A stretch of 64,000 nt of DNA from Psychrobacter arcticus 273-4 (lineage in GTDB: Bacteria > Pseudomonadota > Gammaproteobacteria > Pseudomonadales > Moraxellaceae), in assembly GCF_000012305.1 (NCBI RefSeq), contig NC_007204.1, forward strand, positions 930,001-994,000. Reading direction: 5' to 3'. Below are positions 6,587-15,738 of this stretch, one piece after another (position 1 is the first letter of the stretch; the number at the start of each line of letters is the position of its first letter). The notes below the pieces were generated by a model, which was not told where the DNA came from, did not search any database, and saw only the letters and a list, made by a program, of their open reading frames with translations. Both the position numbers and the translations under genes were made by a program.

Positions 6587-9547
6587 GTGTATTGGTTAAT
6601 AGGTAGCTTTATCATCATTGCTATGATGGGCGTTTTGGCCGTTGCTGATAGTACGTCGATGCCAATCGTTTCACTATTTATGGATAGCGCTAGCACTCCT
6701 GTTCTGACTTTCTCGCTTGTGTTTCTTACCCTTATTTTGATGGTGGTTAGCCAGTTTAGTATACCGGCAGCTAATACTATCAACCCTGTAAAAAGTGTGT
6801 CTCATCACTCTACGTATGCTTGTCGCGTTCTCTCTTTCGTATTAATCGCTTTACTGGCAATTGCTCTGATTATCGGTAGTGGTCTACAAGCACTGATGAG
6901 TCACCAACAAGCAGACACTCAAAAAATAACTGAGCCTATGCGTATTCAGGCTTTGGTTCATATAGAGGGAATAAGCGATAGTGTGTATGATGCCGGTATT
7001 GATACGGGCTATCGGCAAGTTGCGACCATCAGTCAAATATCGCCATTGGTTTCTGAGCTGACAGCGCAAGACTTAGATAAAGTTGCAACGGAGTATTGGG
7101 CAGAAATAAATAATAGCCTAAGCAGTAATAATGTTAAATATGAATTTTCAAACTCTCAATCTTCACATCAAGACACACTAGCTGAAAGTGCTGTCCAAGG
7201 TAACGTATACCGCGTACTACTCAACGCTTATCCAAAAAAGCCAGCTAAACAGTCATCTAAGACTGGCTCTAAGAAAAAATCCGAAAAATCAGAAAAACAA
7301 AATCAGATTGCTGACTTAAATCATTTGCAGCCGGGTGATAGGTTATTTATGACCTTGACGCTTGCACCGCTTGCTACTTCTAAGCAAGCACTGAATAATC
7401 CATCAGGGTTTGATAGTTATCGCTGGTTACGTGGTCGGCATATTGATGGTGTTGCCAATATACTTGCTACCAGTAGCTCGATTTTGCCATCCAGTCATCC
7501 ACAGTCACATTCACTAGCTTCTGATTCTTATTTAACGCGTTTGCGTACTGCTATTGACAAAGGGCGTTGGCAGTTACGTCAGCACTTTTATCAAAATTGG
7601 GTAGCAAATACTGCTGCAGGGCAACAAGCAAAAGCGGTCACGTTAAGCTTGCTGACAGGCGATCGCAGTTTAGTTAATCGTGAAACCAAAGATTTATATC
7701 AGCTGGCTGGAATTTCACACTTATTGGCAATATCGGGTACGCATGTTTTGTTTTTAGCAATAGTGCTGGCTGGCATAGTCATACTATTCATTAATCGTCT
7801 GTATCCAGCCCTATATCGCTATATTCCGCGTTGGCACGTACGTTGGTGGCTGATGATTAGCGCCGCTTTTATCTATGCATTATTTACAGGGTTTGATGTG
7901 CCTGCTGCACGTACCGCATGGATGTTATTGGCAATCGGTCTAACAAGGCTGACTTTATTGCCCGTCAGTACCATGCGCATATTATTTGCCTTGGCAGTGT
8001 TGATGGCGTGGCATGATCCTTATGTATTATGGCAAGCAGGTTATTGGCTGTCCTTTATTGCCGTGGCGTTATTGCTTAAATATGAAGATACCTCACAAAA
8101 GCAGCCATTAGAATCAAACCAACCCTCTACTTCCCATCATAAATTACTCAGACATCTATGGCTAAACTTTAAGCGCTTATTTAAGTTGCAGTGTTGGCTA
8201 TTCCTCGCTCTACTGCCTGTGACTTTGTTGCTATTTGGCAAAGCATCATTATGGGGATTGGTCGTCAATCTCTTTGCCATTGGCTTATTTGGTTGGATTA
8301 TTGTACCGCTGAATTTATTGGCTGGGCTTTGCTATCTTATATTGCCGGCTATAGCCAATATTATTTGGACATTAGTCACTGCGATTGTAACTAACTTACA
8401 CGAACTAATATCATGGCTAACGGCAATGCCTGTGCTGTCAGATGCGTGGCTTTATACCCCTGTCAATGCTGCTATTTTGCTCATGGCATTATTAGCCATC
8501 TTACCTTGGTTGCTTCCCCGCGGTCTGATCAGCCGCTGGCTAGTATTACCACCGCTCAGCCTTTTGGTAATGACGGTATATGCCAATCAGCAGTCACTGA
8601 CTAAGACACCCACCTTATATATATTGCCAACCGGCGATCAATATATAAGTGCCACTTTATTACAGTATCCTGTTTTAAGTGACAAGGATGCCAAAAACAG
8701 TAGCTGGCTGTTCTTGACGGATCATAGACCAAGTAGCACCAAGACCACGCCCAGCAACCTGACGGCAGATAAATTCTCTGCCACATTAAAGCAGCAATTG
8801 GGTAGCTTAGCAGTCAATAAGCTAGAGGGCATCGTAGTACAAAGCAGTAGTAGTGGCGTGACTGATTCACGCGTTTATGATAAGACGAGCGGCGCAGTGA
8901 ACCCTAATGATTCAGAGATTTTACCCATGGTGGTCGCTCAGCTCAGTCAGCGATTGCCTGTGAGCCAATACTGGCAAGCAGGGCGTAGTGAGCGTTGGTC
9001 TGCGCTGCAGCAAGCTTATAAAATCACTACGGATTCTCAAAAGACTGCGACCATCAGTGCCCAACGCTGCGAATCCGGTAAAATATGGCAGCTGCCAAAT
9101 GGTCACTTAACGCTGCAAGCAATCACAGGCTGGAGCAAGATAGATGATGCCAGTGTTTGGGATTGTACAATTGCTATTGATAGCAGCAAACCTATAAGGG
9201 TGCTCAAGTATCAAGCAAACGATCCTCTCAAGTCATTACCCGTCACTTCACAAACACTCACGTCAAACAGCCAACAACCGATTGACCAAGCAAATACGTC
9301 GCAATCACGCCTAATTTTGAATGCAGATACGCATGAGCGAGCTTGGCAAATGTGGTCGTTGCTCTGCTCGGTTGAGTCAACCAATAGCAATATAACAATG
9401 AATCGTACGACATGGTTGGGTCACAGCACCTCGCATATATCGAGTGAGGTAATCAGCCAACAACAAATAGATGAGGTAACCACCTACGATAATAAACCGT
9501 TAGAAGTGGCTTTATCTTCTGATGCGCTAATCAGAGAGGGCGATTAA
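6587..9547 (+). CDS. comEC: DNA internalization-related competence protein ComEC/Rec2
   Basis: Inner-membrane channel that takes single-stranded DNA into the cytoplasm during natural transformation. 986 residues, longer than typical (about 750-800). Starts at GTG 6587 behind AAGGAG (5-base spacing). Order: three N-terminal hydrophobic segments, a DUF4131-like soluble domain (about 100-300, with a Lys/Ser-rich insert KKPAKQSSKTGSKKKSEKSE), then the Competence domain with LLTGDRSLVNRETKDLYQLAGISHLLAISGTH (about 355-387) and many helices to about residue 670. The C-terminal region aligns in position with the metallo-beta-lactamase-like domain, but I see no HxHxDH metal-binding motif. Bracketed by two inverted copies of the 138-bp repeat. 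Confidence 0.9.
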   Translation: MYWLIGSFIIIAMMGVLAVADSTSMPIVSLFMDSASTPVLTFSLVFLTLILMVVSQFSIPAANTINPVKSVSHHSTYACRVLSFVLIALLAIALIIGSGLQALMSHQQADTQKITEPMRIQALVHIEGISDSVYDAGIDTGYRQVATISQISPLVSELTAQDLDKVATEYWAEINNSLSSNNVKYEFSNSQSSHQDTLAESAVQGNVYRVLLNAYPKKPAKQSSKTGSKKKSEKSEKQNQIADLNHLQPGDRLFMTLTLAPLATSKQALNNPSGFDSYRWLRGRHIDGVANILATSSSILPSSHPQSHSLASDSYLTRLRTAIDKGRWQLRQHFYQNWVANTAAGQQAKAVTLSLLTGDRSLVNRETKDLYQLAGISHLLAISGTHVLFLAIVLAGIVILFINRLYPALYRYIPRWHVRWWLMISAAFIYALFTGFDVPAARTAWMLLAIGLTRLTLLPVSTMRILFALAVLMAWHDPYVLWQAGYWLSFIAVALLLKYEDTSQKQPLESNQPSTSHHKLLRHLWLNFKRLFKLQCWLFLALLPVTLLLFGKASLWGLVVNLFAIGLFGWIIVPLNLLAGLCYLILPAIANIIWTLVTAIVTNLHELISWLTAMPVLSDAWLYTPVNAAILLMALLAILPWLLPRGLISRWLVLPPLSLLVMTVYANQQSLTKTPTLYILPTGDQYISATLLQYPVLSDKDAKNSSWLFLTDHRPSSTKTTPSNLTADKFSATLKQQLGSLAVNKLEGIVVQSSSSGVTDSRVYDKTSGAVNPNDSEILPMVVAQLSQRLPVSQYWQAGRSERWSALQQAYKITTDSQKTATISAQRCESGKIWQLPNGHLTLQAITGWSKIDDASVWDCTIAIDSSKPIRVLKYQANDPLKSLPVTSQTLTSNSQQPIDQANTSQSRLILNADTHERAWQMWSLLCSVESTNSNITMNRTTWLGHSTSHISSEVISQQQIDEVTTYDNKPLEVALSSDALIREGD

Positions 9548-9608
9548 TAACTGCCCCAATATTAAATGTTAATAGTATTGTGGATAGTATTAATGCGCCC
9601 TAATATTT

Positions 9609-9746
9609 TATAGTCGGTGAAAAGTAATATCGATACAACACGTATTGCTGGTGCAAATTTTTCTTGCTTGCTGTGCCTACGCAGACAGAGGCTGCAAAAA
9701 ATTTACACCAGCAATACGGTAGCGACTTTAAAGTATTTCAACTATA
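9609..9746 (-). repeat. 138-bp palindromic MITE-like repeat, copy 2
   Basis: Opposite orientation to copy 1: starts TATAGTCGGTGAAAAG and ends TATTTCAACTATA. Lies 61 bases after the comEC stop, so copies 1 and 2 form a 3.3-kb inverted pair around comEC. A GTG-initiated 63-codon ORF inside is an artefact of the repeat. Confidence 0.93.
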
Positions 9747-9935
9747 TTTGTGATATCACATTTATAAAATATAGGTATTTCACAGAGACGCTATTGAACC
9801 ATGAGTAAAATGGCACCATACTTAATAACCTATTCATACAGAAAAATTAAACAGTAAGCATATCGAATTTTTCGGTAGTAAGTTTATATAATCTGTCTTT
9901 TATCGTTTTACATTGTTTCTGACTTAGGAAATTAT

Positions 9936-10991
9936 ATGCCCAACTGGCCGCCAGACCCTAACAAACGTCCTGATAATTCGGCAAATCAGCCAGCGCCGAT
10001 GCAGCAATCAAACCAGCCGAGCGGGCAAGAATGGCGACTGATTGAAAATACTTTATTAGCCAGCGTGGTTGAGCAACGCCGTGCCCGTCGCTGGAGTATC
10101 TTCTTTAAGCTATTGACCTTCGGCTATATTCTATTGATATTTTTGACGATTGGTCGTAGTTGCAGCACTGAAGCACCAACTGCTCTTGACGGTATCGACA
10201 CCAATAAGCCACATTTAGCAGTGGTTGAGATTCAAGGAACTATTAGCAGTGGTGATGTCGCCAACGCTTATGACGTCAATGATGCGCTAACACGCGCCTT
10301 TGAAAATAGTAACTCAAAGGCAGTAGCTCTAGATATCAACTCACCGGGTGGCTCGCCAGTACAGTCGGATGAAATCTGGCAAACCATGATGGATTTACGT
10401 AAACAATATCCGGATAAAAAGCTTTATGCGGTGATTGGCGATATGGGCGCTTCAGGCGCGTATTATATTGCATCAGCGGCTGATGAGATTTATGTCAACC
10501 CATCAAGCCTCGTTGGTTCGATTGGCGTTATTATGCCAAGCTACAATGTAAAAGGCTTAATGGATAAGGTTGGTGTAGAAGATCGCACCATTACGGCGGG
10601 TGAGTATAAAGATATCTTGAGTCTGTCACGTCCATTAACGGATTATGAAGAACAGCATGTCGAAAAAGTGTTGGACAATACTCATAAGCATTTTATCAAT
10701 GCTGTAAAAGAAGGTCGTGGTGATCGTCTAAAAAATCCTGAACAAAATAAGCTGTTTTCAGGACTATTTTGGACAGGAGAGCAATCTATTGAGCTTGGCT
10801 TGGCTGATAAGAAAGGCAGTATCTCAAGCTTAGAGAAGCAGCTTAAGCTAAATAACGTGGTCAATTATACGCCGAGTGATCCGTTCCAATTGTTTATGGA
10901 TCGCTTTGCCGTCAAATTGGGCGCAGGTGTGGGTTCAAGCATTAATCTTGATCTCTTGCCACAAGAAGAAGGCAACGCGCAGATGCGTTAA
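9936..10991 (+). CDS. sppA: signal peptide peptidase SppA (short form)
   Basis: Membrane-anchored serine protease that degrades released signal peptides; S49 family. 351 residues, the one-domain form. Pro/Asn/Gln-rich cytoplasmic N-terminus (1-50), one membrane helix (FFKLLTFGYILLIFLTIG, about 49-66), then the periplasmic protease domain with LDINSPGGSPVQSDEIW, the nucleophile Ser in DMGASGAYYIASAADEIY (about residue 173) and the general-base Lys in AGEYKDILS (about 225), the family's Ser-Lys dyad. AGGAAA precedes the ATG by 7 bases. Followed by a strong terminator. Confidence 0.92.
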   Translation: MPNWPPDPNKRPDNSANQPAPMQQSNQPSGQEWRLIENTLLASVVEQRRARRWSIFFKLLTFGYILLIFLTIGRSCSTEAPTALDGIDTNKPHLAVVEIQGTISSGDVANAYDVNDALTRAFENSNSKAVALDINSPGGSPVQSDEIWQTMMDLRKQYPDKKLYAVIGDMGASGAYYIASAADEIYVNPSSLVGSIGVIMPSYNVKGLMDKVGVEDRTITAGEYKDILSLSRPLTDYEEQHVEKVLDNTHKHFINAVKEGRGDRLKNPEQNKLFSGLFWTGEQSIELGLADKKGSISSLEKQLKLNNVVNYTPSDPFQLFMDRFAVKLGAGVGSSINLDLLPQEEGNAQMR

Positions 10992-11028
10992 TTGACTTTA
11001 ATTTTTAGAGTTACCGTGTATGATTGTT

Positions 11029-11062
11029 AAGGCTGAGCGTATGATTACGCTCAGCCTTATTT
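11029..11062 (+). terminator. Rho-independent terminator after sppA
   Basis: Perfect 13-bp stem AAGGCTGAGCGTA / TACGCTCAGCCTT (11029-11041, 11046-11058) with loop TGAT, then ATTTAT. Poor T-run but very stable stem, 38 bases after the stop. Confidence 0.75.
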
Positions 11063-11116
11063 ATATGTCGCTATTTAGCATTTAACACCATAAATACAAA
11101 CTAATGAGAATGTGTC

Positions 11117-12007
11117 ATGAGTGAAGTCAATTTGCAGTCTTTTGCGTCCTTACCTATATCGACAATAACCCAAAAACCCGTTATTCATTTTGCTCATGCC
11201 AACGGGATGCCGAGTCCTGTGTATGAGCCATTTTTTGAAAAGTTGGCTGAATTTTTCACCATTGAATATATCTCGATGCTTGGTGATACGCCTGATTATC
11301 CAGTCGATAACCAATGGCGCAGTCTCACGCAGCAGATTGTCAATAGCGTCAAAGATACCTGTAAAAAACATGGCGTTAAGCAAGTCATAGCCGTTGGGCA
11401 TTCGCTTGGCGCCATGTGTACATTGCAAGCGTTGTACCGTGCACCCGAGTACTTTTCGCAAGCAGTACTCATGGATCCACCATGGATTTATGGCAAAGTC
11501 AGCTTGCTATGGCATCTTGCCAAGACAGTAGACCGATTGCCACTGATGAATAATCGATTGATGGATAAGCTATCGCCAGCTGGCGTATCTAAGCATCGTC
11601 GTGACGTTTGGGACAGCCGAGAAGATGCGTATGATAAGCTACGACATAAAGGCTTTTTTAAAAACTTTACTGAGCGCAGTTTTCAAGGTTATATTGAGCA
11701 TGGTCTGCATAAGCGTGCCGATGGTAAAGTGACCTTGGCGATTCCAAAAGCCAGTGAAGTTGCCGTCTTTCGTACTAATCCTTCTTGGTATTGGTTGACC
11801 CCAAATCGTGCCCCTAAAGTGCCAGTTACCTTGATTATCGGTGAGGACAGTATATTTTTAAAACGTCGATTCCCCCAACAAATAAAGTCGCGCTTACGCA
11901 TTCCTTATATCACTCATGCGGGCGGTCATATGTTTCCACTTGAGCATCCAGAGTCTGTGTCTCAACAGGTATTAGCATTAATTGAAAAACAGTTATTTGC
12001 CAAATAA
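11117..12007 (+). CDS. alpha/beta hydrolase
   Basis: 296-residue cytoplasmic alpha/beta-hydrolase-fold enzyme. N-terminal strand with HFAHANGMPSPVYEPFFEKLA (oxyanion-side HANG motif), nucleophile elbow GHSLGA (Ser about 96), then the MDPPWIYG strand, and the catalytic His in THAGGHMFPLEHPE near the C-terminus; an acid in LIIGEDSIFLKRRF. The HANGxxxxxY start is typical of a gammaproteobacterial hydrolase subfamily of unknown substrate. Weak GAG upstream of the ATG. Stands between the sppA terminator and the CPBP gene, 99 bases ahead. Confidence 0.85.
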   Translation: MSEVNLQSFASLPISTITQKPVIHFAHANGMPSPVYEPFFEKLAEFFTIEYISMLGDTPDYPVDNQWRSLTQQIVNSVKDTCKKHGVKQVIAVGHSLGAMCTLQALYRAPEYFSQAVLMDPPWIYGKVSLLWHLAKTVDRLPLMNNRLMDKLSPAGVSKHRRDVWDSREDAYDKLRHKGFFKNFTERSFQGYIEHGLHKRADGKVTLAIPKASEVAVFRTNPSWYWLTPNRAPKVPVTLIIGEDSIFLKRRFPQQIKSRLRIPYITHAGGHMFPLEHPESVSQQVLALIEKQLFAK

Positions 12008-12106
12008 TGACAGTCTTTGTTTTCAATCAATTTTCTGACGCTAAACAGACTGTCCTTTTGAGCAGTTTTTAAGCAATGCTTTAGTACCGTTTCGAGTGAA
12101 CCTATT

Positions 12107-12904
12107 ATGTCAATGCGAATGCCAAATAAGCGCGCCGCTGAAAACAATACAGTTGTCATATCCTCTCAGCCTTTATTCACACGCTTAGGTACTTTGCTGC
12201 TTATTGTAGGCATGGTGGTTGTTTTTTTTATCAGTCAATTGATTGGGATTTACATCGCCGGCAAACTGATATTACCAACTGCCGAAAGCGCAACGGTAGG
12301 CGATATTTTCTTTTTTGGCAGCAATGATGGGACGGTTGTCAGTATTTCTATCATGATAGGCTGCGTGCTATTAGTGGCAATCAGTTCGTTAATTATTCGC
12401 ATGAGAGGGGGCAATTTAAAGCAGTATTTAGCATTAACACCGTTCTCATTGGCGGTTGGTATGGGCATGATAGGGCTGCTGTTGATATTTATGATTGGCA
12501 GTCAGGCATTGACGTATTTGCTTGATAAATCACCGCTGGCGTTTGTAGACCCTTTATATCAGTCTGTCAGCTCAGTATGGTTACTTGTTTTTGCGATGGT
12601 CATCGTCGCGCCCATTTATGAAGAGCTCATATTTCGAGGTATATTGTGGTCGGCGCTTGCAGAGCAATTTGCTGCGTCATCTGATACAGAGTATCGCGGG
12701 GCAATCGTAGCAAGTCTGGTGACCAGTTTAATATTTGCGGTCATTCATTTGCAATATGGTATTTATGAGATCAGTACCATCGTGGTGCTGGCATTGATAT
12801 TTTGCTATGCGCGTATCAAATCAGGCTCGCTGATATTGCCCATGCTATTACATATTATAAATAACGGCGCGGCTATGTGGCAGTATCTGGTGCAAGTGGC
12901 GTAG
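12107..12904 (+). CDS. CPBP family intramembrane glutamic endopeptidase
   Basis: 265-residue polytopic membrane protein with the CAAX-protease/bacteriocin-processing (Abi/CPBP) motifs: motif 1 EELIFRG (EExxxR, about residue 171) in a helix, motif 2 FAVIHLQYG (FxxxH), and motif 3 LPMLLHIINN (HxxxN). About six to eight hydrophobic segments. The family cleaves prenylated or other substrates within the membrane; substrate here is unknown. The ATG at 12107 is followed by two further in-frame ATGs at 12113 and 12119; ribosome binding sites are weak for all. Convergent with dusA. Confidence 0.88.
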   Translation: MSMRMPNKRAAENNTVVISSQPLFTRLGTLLLIVGMVVVFFISQLIGIYIAGKLILPTAESATVGDIFFFGSNDGTVVSISIMIGCVLLVAISSLIIRMRGGNLKQYLALTPFSLAVGMGMIGLLLIFMIGSQALTYLLDKSPLAFVDPLYQSVSSVWLLVFAMVIVAPIYEELIFRGILWSALAEQFAASSDTEYRGAIVASLVTSLIFAVIHLQYGIYEISTIVVLALIFCYARIKSGSLILPMLLHIINNGAAMWQYLVQVA

Positions 12905-12972
12905 GAGGTAACAGTGAATATTTACGCCGTATTCACTGTTATTTAATAATAGGTTTTATCAGGGCTAAGAAG

Positions 12973-13944
12973 TCAGGCGTCAGGGTTAAGGGCTAATACT
13001 TCAGTCGCTGCATATTTGATATCATCTATCGTCAAATGAGGCTTGCCACTCAACGCTTGACGCCATTTTCGTGCACCCACCAATCCTTGGAATAACCCTA
13101 AATAATGCCGAGTCATCGTTGGAAGTGCTTCACCTTTAGCGATTTGCTCTTCTAGATAAGGATACAGCTGCGCCAAAATATCTGAACGCTTCGGGACAGG
13201 GGTGCCCCACAGGCTATTGGCTTCGGCTAGCAGATACGGGTTATGATAAAAGGCACGTCCTATCATAACCCCATCGATATGCTCAAGGTGTGCCTCAATA
13301 TCAGCGACGGTCTCAATCCCACCATTAATCTCAATATCAAGTGCAGGAAAATCTTGTTTTAAACGATACACATCTTCATAACGCAGTGGTGGTATCTCAC
13401 GATTTTGCTTTGGACTCAAGCCTTGTAGCCATGCTGTACGAGCATGGACGATAAAGCGCGTACAACCACCAGCTGCTACCTTCTGTACAAAATCCGCCAT
13501 AAATTCATAACTGTCAAAGTCATCAATGCCGATACGATGCTTGACCGTTACTGGGATATCGACAGCCGCTTGCATATGCTTGACCAAATCTGCAACGGTA
13601 TTGGGTTCAGCCATCAGGCAGGCACCGATTTTATTGTGCTGTACACGATCGGAGGGGCAGCCCACATTAATATTGACCTCATCATAACCATGCTGCTGGG
13701 CGAATTCTGCACACTGCGTCATCTCAGTCATATCTGCACCGCCAAGTTGCAGTACCAGCGGGTGCTCAAGGGCATCAAAGCGCAGATGCCGTGCGCGATT
13801 GCCATGTATCAGCGCGCCTGTACTAATCATCTCGGTATACAAATAGACATGTGGATTAAAAAGACGGGCAAAATAACGATAATCTGTTGTTGTCCAATCG
13901 ATCATAGGGGCAACCGAAAGACGTTTGTTGGTCATATCAACCAT
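12973..13944 (-). CDS. dusA: tRNA-dihydrouridine(20/20a) synthase DusA
   Basis: FMN-dependent enzyme reducing U20/U20a in tRNA D-loops. 323 residues. TIM-barrel N-terminus RLSVAPMIDWTTTDYRYFARL, TEMISTGALIHG, catalytic Cys96 in NINVGCPSDRVQHNKIGACLM, VKHRIGIDD, IVHARTAWLQGLSPKQNREIPPLRY (DusA-specific) and INGGIETV...GVMIGRAFYHNPYLLAE. The ATG at 13944 is followed by an in-frame ATG at 13935 (MTNKRLSVAP), which is equally possible. Alone on the minus strand. Confidence 0.95.
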   Translation of the reverse strand: MVDMTNKRLSVAPMIDWTTTDYRYFARLFNPHVYLYTEMISTGALIHGNRARHLRFDALEHPLVLQLGGADMTEMTQCAEFAQQHGYDEVNINVGCPSDRVQHNKIGACLMAEPNTVADLVKHMQAAVDIPVTVKHRIGIDDFDSYEFMADFVQKVAAGGCTRFIVHARTAWLQGLSPKQNREIPPLRYEDVYRLKQDFPALDIEINGGIETVADIEAHLEHIDGVMIGRAFYHNPYLLAEANSLWGTPVPKRSDILAQLYPYLEEQIAKGEALPTMTRHYLGLFQGLVGARKWRQALSGKPHLTIDDIKYAATEVLALNPDA

Positions 13945-14047
13945 AGTGGTTCAGCCTTAATTTTTCAGAAATTTTTTAAAGATGCATATCTTAAATGCTG
14001 ATGGTGTATATGCCAATTTGCGCATCACTTGTAATGGATTGTGACTC

Positions 14048-14185
14048 TATCGTTGAAATACTTTAAAGTCGCTACCGTATTGCTGGTGTAAATTTTTTGC
14101 AGCCTCTATCTGCGTAGGCACAGCAAGCAAGAAAAATTTGTACCAGTAGTACGTGTTGTATCGATATTACTTTTCACCGACTCTA
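14048..14185 (+). repeat. 138-bp palindromic MITE-like repeat, copy 3
   Basis: Same orientation as copy 1 but with both ends mutated: TATCGTTG at the left and CCGACTCTA at the right, plus CTATCTG for CTGTCTG in the core. Length is still 138. Lies between dusA and the MFS gene. The end mutations suggest an older insertion. Confidence 0.9.
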
Positions 14186-14231
14186 TAATCAATAGGCTGA
14201 TAAAAGATCAGCCTATTTGGATAAAAGATCA

Positions 14232-15533
14232 CTAAATGATCTGATTGATTTTTTTGAATTCAGGCATATTATAAAAATAAATCCCCATTATGATAGCAAT
14301 AAAACCGATGAAAGTGATGTAGAGTGCAGGTGAAAAACTCACATATAAAGTGGCGTAGCCAAGCCCAAACGGTACCAATACCCCGACAATACCGTAGGTA
14401 ATATTATAGCAAAAAGCCATTCCAGTGAGTCGTATATTGGTTGGAAAAAGCTGAATCAAGATGGCGGGTATCATGCCGACAATACCTGAACAAAAGCCTA
14501 AAAGCGCATACATAATAAGGATATAGTCGCCGCTTGCCTCTAAGTGATAGAAGAAAGCAAGCATTTGAGCGATCAATATGATAGAGCCTATCGCCAAAAT
14601 TTTGCCGAAATTTTGATGGTTAGAGATGATGCCATAAAAAATACAGCCAAAAATCATAAAGACGATGCCAAGATTGTGCGAGAACCCAAATAAATCAGTA
14701 TCGAGTGTAAAGCGTAATTCGATCAAGTCAGGCAGTAAAAGTACAACGACAGTCGTAATACTTGAGATAATCAAAGTAAGAACCAGACCAATAAAGATGG
14801 CATGCTTGCAATGCTTAAGTAGGATTGTAAAAGGCTTAGCAACATAATCATTGGGTCTTGATTTTTTCATCTGAGTGAAAAACGGTGTTTCCTCTATCCA
14901 TCGCCAGGCAAGGAGTGGTAAAACCGTCAGGATAGCGGCGATAAAGAAGGGTAAACGCCAGCCATAATCTGCCAATTGCTCAGTGGTTAAAATGTTATTT
15001 AACCAGAGAAAAAAAGCATTAGAGAATAAAACGCCCACAAAAAAACTGGCAGTCACATAGCTACAGCTTACTGAAAGATATTGGCGCGGCACGTGCTCTG
15101 CAACGAACACCCAAGAAAGTGGCACATAAAGACCATAGGCCATCCCGTGTATCAGTCGCAATATAATAAACAGCGCAGGCGCCGCCAAACCCCATTGTGC
15201 ATAAGTAGGCAGACAGCCCATCACCAATAAGCTTGCTGCTGTGACCAAGATGCTGATCAGCAATAAAGGTTTACGACCTTTGATATCACCATAACGTCCA
15301 AAGATAACGCCGCCAAGTGGGCGTGCCACATAACCAATCGCAAACAGTGATAGCCCCTGTATCTTCATGAGATTGGGGTCTGAGCTAACAGGAAATAAAG
15401 TCGCTGCCAACATATCTGAAAGATACAGGTATATTAAAAAGTCAAAAAATGCCACTGCGCTGCTATAGCAGGTAAATATTACCGTATTTCTATCTTTAGA
15501 AGACATCAGTGCATATTGAGAACGAGAAGGCAT
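14232..15533 (-). CDS. MFS transporter, metabolite:H+ symporter (MHS) type
   Basis: 433-residue inner-membrane transporter with about 12 hydrophobic segments. MHS-family features: SSAVAFFDFLIYLYLSD in TM1, ARPLGGVIFGRYGDIKGRKPLLL (MFS motif A after TM2), RLIHGMAYG in TM4, and WRLPFFIAAILTVLPLLAWRWIEETP linking the halves. MHS members carry organic acids, osmolytes or proline; nothing here decides the substrate. Starts at ATG 15533 with a weak ribosome binding site; an in-frame ATG lies nine codons later (MSSKDRN). Monocistronic. Confidence 0.88.
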   Translation of the reverse strand: MPSRSQYALMSSKDRNTVIFTCYSSAVAFFDFLIYLYLSDMLAATLFPVSSDPNLMKIQGLSLFAIGYVARPLGGVIFGRYGDIKGRKPLLLISILVTAASLLVMGCLPTYAQWGLAAPALFIILRLIHGMAYGLYVPLSWVFVAEHVPRQYLSVSCSYVTASFFVGVLFSNAFFLWLNNILTTEQLADYGWRLPFFIAAILTVLPLLAWRWIEETPFFTQMKKSRPNDYVAKPFTILLKHCKHAIFIGLVLTLIISSITTVVVLLLPDLIELRFTLDTDLFGFSHNLGIVFMIFGCIFYGIISNHQNFGKILAIGSIILIAQMLAFFYHLEASGDYILIMYALLGFCSGIVGMIPAILIQLFPTNIRLTGMAFCYNITYGIVGVLVPFGLGYATLYVSFSPALYITFIGFIAIIMGIYFYNMPEFKKINQII

Positions 15534-15738
15534 ATTAGGTCACGCATCCAGATATTAAGGTATTCGTTAAGACAGTCATTATCTAAATAATTGCCTATAA
15601 TAAAAAACGATAAATCATCATTGCTAATGATTTATCGTAAAAATAAAGACGTTTGTGTCAAATATGGTTACATGAAAAAGAATTGAGCCAAGAGTACTCA
15701 AACACCATTCAATTTCTGCTTCTTTTATATTGAGTGGA

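Noticed and set aside
9617..9808. ORF starting MKSNIDTTRIAGANFSCLLC, recurring at 21800-21994 and 29773-29979
   Set aside because: It lies in the 138-bp repeat and begins at a GTG in the element arm, without a ribosome binding site. It recurs because the repeat does, and its 3' end differs in each copy.
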